IMG/VR virus record: IMGVR_UViG_3300023174_002717
Location: 1 to 29,791 of that record
Length of the DNA: 29,791 nucleotides
From: a virus
Direction: 5' to 3' (one strand)
This document shows, one piece after another, positions 29,392 through 29,791 of the stretch; position 1 is the first letter of the stretch; each line of letters opens with the position of its first letter. The translations under genes and the position numbers were made by a program. Under the pieces are notes generated by a model that was not told the origin of the DNA, ran no database searches, and worked only from the letters and a program-made list of their open reading frames with translations.

Positions 29392-29791
29392 ATGAGCAAA
29401 ATTAAAATCGCAGAGCTGTTTTACAGCATACAAGGTGAAGGCCGCTATATGGGTGTTCCTTCTGTGTTCTTACGTACATTTGGTTGCAACTTTAAATGTG
29501 CGGGATTTGGAATGCCTCGAGGCGAACTAAGTGCAGAGGTAGAATCTATCGCAAATCGTATTAGCGAATTTAAAAATTACAAAGAACTACCACTTGTTAG
29601 TACAGGGTGTGATAGCTATGCTAGTTGGGATCCTCGGTTTAAAGATCTTAGCGCAATGCTTTCTTCAGACGCAATTGCCGATGGTATTATGGATATGTTA
29701 CCCTACGAAGAATGGCGAGATGAACATCTTGTTATTACAGGTGGCGAGCCTTTGCTAGGTTGGCAACGTGCTTATCCAGACTTGCTAGACA
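29392..29791 (+). CDS. queE: QueE-like radical SAM enzyme (7-carboxy-7-deazaguanine synthase), 3' end outside window
   Basis: The first 133 residues are seen and the frame is open to the edge. FYSIQGEGRYMGVPSVFLR (10-28) is the QueE signature. GCNFKC provides Cys32 and Cys36 of the radical SAM motif. The third Cys is not at the usual spacing; the next is Cys73 in TGCDSYASWD, which resembles the CDT that follows the third Cys in other QueE proteins. VITGGEPLLGWQ is the SAM-binding GGEP motif. It converts 6-carboxytetrahydropterin to 7-carboxy-7-deazaguanine. It fits the FolE, QueD-like and DpdA-like genes upstream. Confidence 0.9.
   Translation, partial: MSKIKIAELFYSIQGEGRYMGVPSVFLRTFGCNFKCAGFGMPRGELSAEVESIANRISEFKNYKELPLVSTGCDSYASWDPRFKDLSAMLSSDAIADGIMDMLPYEEWRDEHLVITGGEPLLGWQRAYPDLLD

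Noticed and set aside
1-29791. CRISPR arrays, insertion sequences, tRNA or rRNA genes
   Set aside because: No regularly spaced repeats, transposase motifs or tRNA-like folds were noticed by eye on either strand.

Overview
The window is a gene-dense stretch (about 45 genes, all on the + strand, no gap over 100 bases) of a large tailed phage of the T4-like myovirus superfamily. The diagnostic genes are a family B DNA polymerase like T4 gp43 (14327-16996), a gp45-like sliding clamp (17056-17793) and a small protein resembling T4 DsbA, the dsDNA-binding late-transcription factor (13697-13960). There are no rRNA, tRNA, CRISPR or insertion-sequence signals. The host cannot be read directly. A Gram-negative host is implied by the spanin pair, and several genes resemble accessory genes I associate with phages of aquatic Proteobacteria and cyanobacteria.

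Layout. (1) 1-2025, lysis region: a two-gene spanin pair (first gene cut by the window edge), an 18-codon CxxC micro-ORF, a DUF4337-like membrane protein, a probable 3-TM-type holin and a small exported Lys/Ala-rich protein. (2) 2051-6404, a proteostasis operon: terminator, consensus promoter, then J-protein, peptide deformylase and ClpA-type unfoldase in overlapping frames, plus an unknown gene. (3) 6408-13612, probable virion/internal-head block. Six proteins here start with a short motif resembling the T4 capsid-targeting sequence that the prohead protease cleaves. They include a possible ligase-fold protein with a KxDG motif, an NMNAT-like nucleotidyltransferase, several basic proteins and a GH19 lysozyme/chitinase-like protein. 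An A-type Fe-S carrier is embedded in the block. (4) 13631-17793, transcription/replication: terminator plus promoter, DsbA-like protein, membrane protein, DNA polymerase with a possible translational operator hairpin, sliding clamp. (5) 17796-29791, accessory and nucleotide-modification region: a DpdA-like transglycosylase, a QueD-like T-fold protein, GTP cyclohydrolase I and a QueE-like radical SAM enzyme (cut by the window end). Together these suggest that the phage makes a 7-deazaguanine precursor and inserts it into its DNA. Between them lie a GT-B glycosyltransferase, a cupin, a phosphoribosyltransferase, a HIT protein, two SGNH-hydrolase-like proteins, a CDGSH-like Fe-S protein, an AbrB-like protein and many small unknowns.

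Regulation visible in sequence: four sigma70-like promoters (three with 17-base spacers, one with 18), two of them fused to an intrinsic terminator so that the -35 element lies in or next to the hairpin loop. Two promoters sit so close to the ATG that leaderless mRNAs are predicted. GATAAATA motifs resembling T4-type late promoters occur at three junctions. Most genes are chained by ATGA or TAATG overlaps, which implies translational coupling.
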